Below, piece after piece: positions 61,943 to 64,000 of a stretch of 64,000 nt of DNA; position 1 is the stretch's first letter; the number at the start of each line of letters is the position of its first letter. Source of the stretch: Bos javanicus (lineage: Eukaryota; Chordata; Mammalia; Artiodactyla; Bovidae); the NCBI RefSeq assembly GCF_032452875.1, contig NW_026894299.1:88359-152358 (forward strand), in the 5' to 3' direction. The notes under the pieces were generated by a model. It searched no databases. It was not told where the DNA came from and worked only from the letters and a program-made list of their open reading frames with translations. The position numbers and the translations under genes are program-made.

Positions 61943-62974
61943 CATGATCAGTGTATGATAGCAAACATGATCAGCGCATGATCAGTCACATGATCAGCGC
62001 CATTAAGTCACGTGATCACTACATGATAGTCATGTGATCAGTCCATGCTCAGTCACGGTATCAGTGCATGATCAGCCACGTGATCAGTGCATGATCAGCC
62101 AGGTGATCAGTTCATGATAGCTATGTGATCAGTTCATGATTTGTCACGTGATCTGTGCATGACCAGGCAGGTGATCAGTGCATGATCAGCCACGTGAACA
62201 GTGCATGATAGCCACGTGATCAGTGCATGATCCGTCACCTGATGGAGTGTATGATCAGTCACCTGACCACATGCTGGTAGCTACGTGATCATTGCGCATG
62301 ATCAGCCACGTGAGTAGTGCATGATAGCCACGTGATCAGTGCATGATCAGTCACGTGATCAGTGCATGATCACTCACGTTAACAGTGCATGATAAGTCAC
62401 CTGATCAGTGCATGATCAATTGCGTGATCAGTGCATGATCACTCCGTGACCAGTACATGGTAGCTCGTGATCATTGCATGAACAGCCGCGTGAGCAGTGC
62501 ATGATAGCCACGTGATCAGTGCATGATCTGTCGCATGATCAGTGTATGATCATCCGGGTGATCAGTGCATGGGCAGTCATGTGATCAGTGCATGATATAG
62601 ACGTGATTAGTGCATGATCAGTCTCGTGATCAGTGTATGATCAACCACGTGATCAGTGCACGATAGCCAGTTAATGAGTGCACGATAGCCAGATGATCAG
62701 TGCATTATCAGTCACGTGATCAGTGTTTGATCAGCCAAGTGAAAAGTGCATGATAGCCAACTGATCAGTGTATGATCAGCCACGTGATCAGTGCATGATC
62801 AGTTACATGAGCAGTGTATGATCAGCCACGTGATCAGTGCATGGTCGAACACGTGAACAGTGTATGATCAGCCACGTGATCAGTGCATGATAGCCACTTG
62901 ATCAGTGCATTATCAGTTACGTGAGCAGTGTATGATCAGCCACGTGAACAGTGCATGCTCAGTCACGTGATCTG
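61943..62974 (+). repeat. Tract 36, B to B, 1032 bp
   Basis: Tract 2 plan (CCTGATGGAGTGTATG near 62238, TATAG near 62596, AATGAG near 62671), about 64 bp shorter than the left-hand B-to-B tracts. Confidence 0.9.
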
Positions 62975-63216
62975 GGCCTGCTGAGCTGCGTGATTACCGT
63001 CTGCTCATCTGCTTGACAATTGCCAGCTGAGCTGCACGATTCCTGCCTGTCATCTGCTTGACAATTGTCAGCTGTGCTGCGTAATTCCTGCCTGCTCAGC
63101 TGCTTGATTATTGCCAGCTGAGCAGCATGATTCCTCACACCTGAGTTCCATGATTATTGCCTGCTGACTGTTTGATTCGTGCCTACTCAGCTCTTTGTTT
63201 ATTGCCTCCAGAGGCA
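62975..63216 (+). repeat. Spacer 37, class B with GTC, 242 bp
   Basis: Haplotype CTG/ACCG/GTC/CACCTG/TTTG. Last spacer in the window, 1274 bp after spacer 36. Confidence 0.95.
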
Positions 63217-64000
63217 CATGATCAGTGTATGATAGCAAACATGATCAGCGCATGATCAGTCACATGATCAGCGCCATTAAGTCACGTGATCACTACATGA
63301 TAGTCATGTGATCAGTCCATGCTCAGTCGCGGTATCAGTGCATGATCAGCCACGTGATCAGTGCATGATCTGTCACATGATCAGTTCATGATCAGCTATG
63401 TGATCAGTGCATGATTAGTCACGTGATCTGTGCATGACCAGGCGTGATCAGTGCATGATCAGTCTCGTGATCAGTGCATGATAGCCACGTGATCAGTGCA
63501 TGATCAGTCACCTGATGGGTGCATGATCAGTCACGTGACCGCCGTGTGGTAGCTACATGATCATTGCATGATCAGCCACGTGAGTAGTTCATGATAGCCA
63601 CGTGATCACTGCATGATCAGTCATGTGATCAGTCCATGATCAGTCACGGTATCAGTGCATGATCAGCCACGTGATCAGTGCATGATCAGCCACGTGATCA
63701 GTGCAGATAGCTACGTGATCAGTTCATGATTTGTCACGTGATCTTGCATGACCAGGCAGGTGATCAGTCGCATGATCAGTCACGTGAACGAGTGCATGAT
63801 AGCCACGTGATCAGTGCATGATCAGTCACGTGATGGGTGTATGATCAGTCAACTGACCGGTAGCATTGCTTAGCTCGATTTGCATGATCAGCCCGTGAGT
63901 CAGTGCATGATGGCCGTGATCAGTGCATGATCAGTCACGTGATCGGTGCATGTCGATCATGTAATCAGTGCATGATCAGTCACGTGATCAGTGCATGATC
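63217..64000 (+). repeat. Tract 37, partial, eroded
   Basis: 3' companion monomers of spacer 37, a GGGTG monomer near 63512, a spacer-less companion block near 63609-63760, then the most irregular DNA in the window (GGTAGCATTGCTTAGCTCGATT near 63860). Continues past the window edge in normal monomers. Confidence 0.9.

Larger units (their letters stand above)
1..64000 (+). repeat. Satellite array of ~23-bp E-box monomers with higher-order structure
   Basis: The window is filled end to end by head-to-tail copies of a 22-23 bp monomer (CATGATCAGTCA then CGTGATCAGTG, with variants in the GTCA/GCCA position and a 22-bp form with GATAGCCA). All copies and all 37 embedded 242-bp spacers point the same way. 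Well over two thousand monomers would fit, an estimate from length rather than a count. Monomer length is not a multiple of three and TGA occurs on both strands, so typical tracts are closed in every frame. I see no single-copy DNA at either edge, so the array continues beyond the window. Very long homogenised arrays of this kind are known as eukaryotic satellite DNA; the species and chromosomal position cannot be read from the sequence. Confidence 0.97.

Noticed and set aside
1..64000. CRISPR array
   Set aside because: Repeats are contiguous without unique spacers, the 242-bp 'spacers' are near-identical to each other, and no cas-like gene is present.
1..64000. CENP-B box (TTCG....A..CGGG)
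   Set aside because: Only a fragment, CATCCGGGTG, recurs in some monomers. The required TTCG half is not at the right distance.
1..64000. Ribosomal intergenic-spacer enhancer array
   Set aside because: The plan (short repeats punctuated by a conserved block) resembles some rDNA spacers, but no rRNA gene, pyrimidine-rich terminator or promoter-like segment is visible in 64 kb. Flanking sequence would be needed to revive the idea.
1..64000. Telomeric repeats or microsatellites
   Set aside because: No TTAGGG, TTTAGGG or similar runs, and no mono- to hexanucleotide tract of note.

Overview
The whole window is one tandem-repeat array. I see no protein-coding gene, tRNA, rRNA, transposon, CRISPR array or other single-copy sequence. 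The base monomer is about 23 bp, CATGATCAGTCA followed by CGTGATCAGTG, with frequent 22-bp (CATGATAGCCA...) variants. Both halves share the core TGATCAGT, so the monomer looks like a doubled unit of 11-12 bp. Almost every monomer carries a palindromic CACGTG and one or two GATC (often TGATCA). Stops fall in all six frames of the typical tracts. A long, highly homogenised satellite with higher-order repeats points to a eukaryotic chromosome (centromeric, pericentromeric, subtelomeric or sex-linked heterochromatin, or a spacer array). The sequence does not identify the species.

The array is punctuated by 37 copies of a 242-bp 'spacer' block that starts GGCCTGCTGAGCTG and ends CCTCCAGAGGCA. Thirty-two copies are exactly 242 bp; the others are 236, 241, 241, 243 and 245 bp. 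The spacer is itself built of about 10.5 diverged 22-23 bp units in register with the main monomer, so it is an old branch of the same repeat. It is followed by a further 200 bp or so of diagnostic monomers (GCAAACATG, GCCATTAAG, ACTACATGATAG, CACGGTATCAG) that travel with it.

Spacers come in two classes. Class A has GATCAG before GGCC and usually CACAGCTG inside. Class B has GATCTG before GGCC and usually CACACCTG inside. Five diagnostic sites are reported for each copy in this order: lead CAG or CTG; ACTG or ACCG at base ~22; GCC, ATC, GAC or GTC before AGCTG at base ~93; CAGCTG or CACCTG at base ~165; TATG or TTTG at base ~197.

The layout has three regions. From 1 to about 24.4 kb, a super-repeat of about 10,493 bp with seven spacers occurs twice in full (1863-12355 and 12356-22847), with partial copies on both sides. 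From about 24.4 to 61.7 kb, a different regime takes over: a two-spacer A/B unit of about 3.81 kb (exactly 3808 bp between class A spacers in three cases) with strict A/B alternation, shortened or lengthened in some copies by about 90-bp losses or 724-726-bp internal duplications. From 61.7 to 64 kb the alternation breaks into B-B spacing. Small indels become common from about 54 kb and are worst after 63.8 kb.

Marker monomers used to describe the tracts: 'STAG' = GTCACGTGACCAGTACATGG then TAGCTAC; 'TATAG' = GATATAGACGTG; 'AATGAG' = GCCAGTTAATGAGTG or GCCAGTGAATGAGTG; 'GGGTG' = CTGATGGGTGTATG; 'GTGTG' = GATCGTGTGTGATCAG or similar; 'CCAAG' = ATATCCAAGTGATC; 'GGTCAG' = GGTCAGACACGTGAACAG. All coordinates, intervals and comparisons were made by eye and hand arithmetic; no alignment was run.
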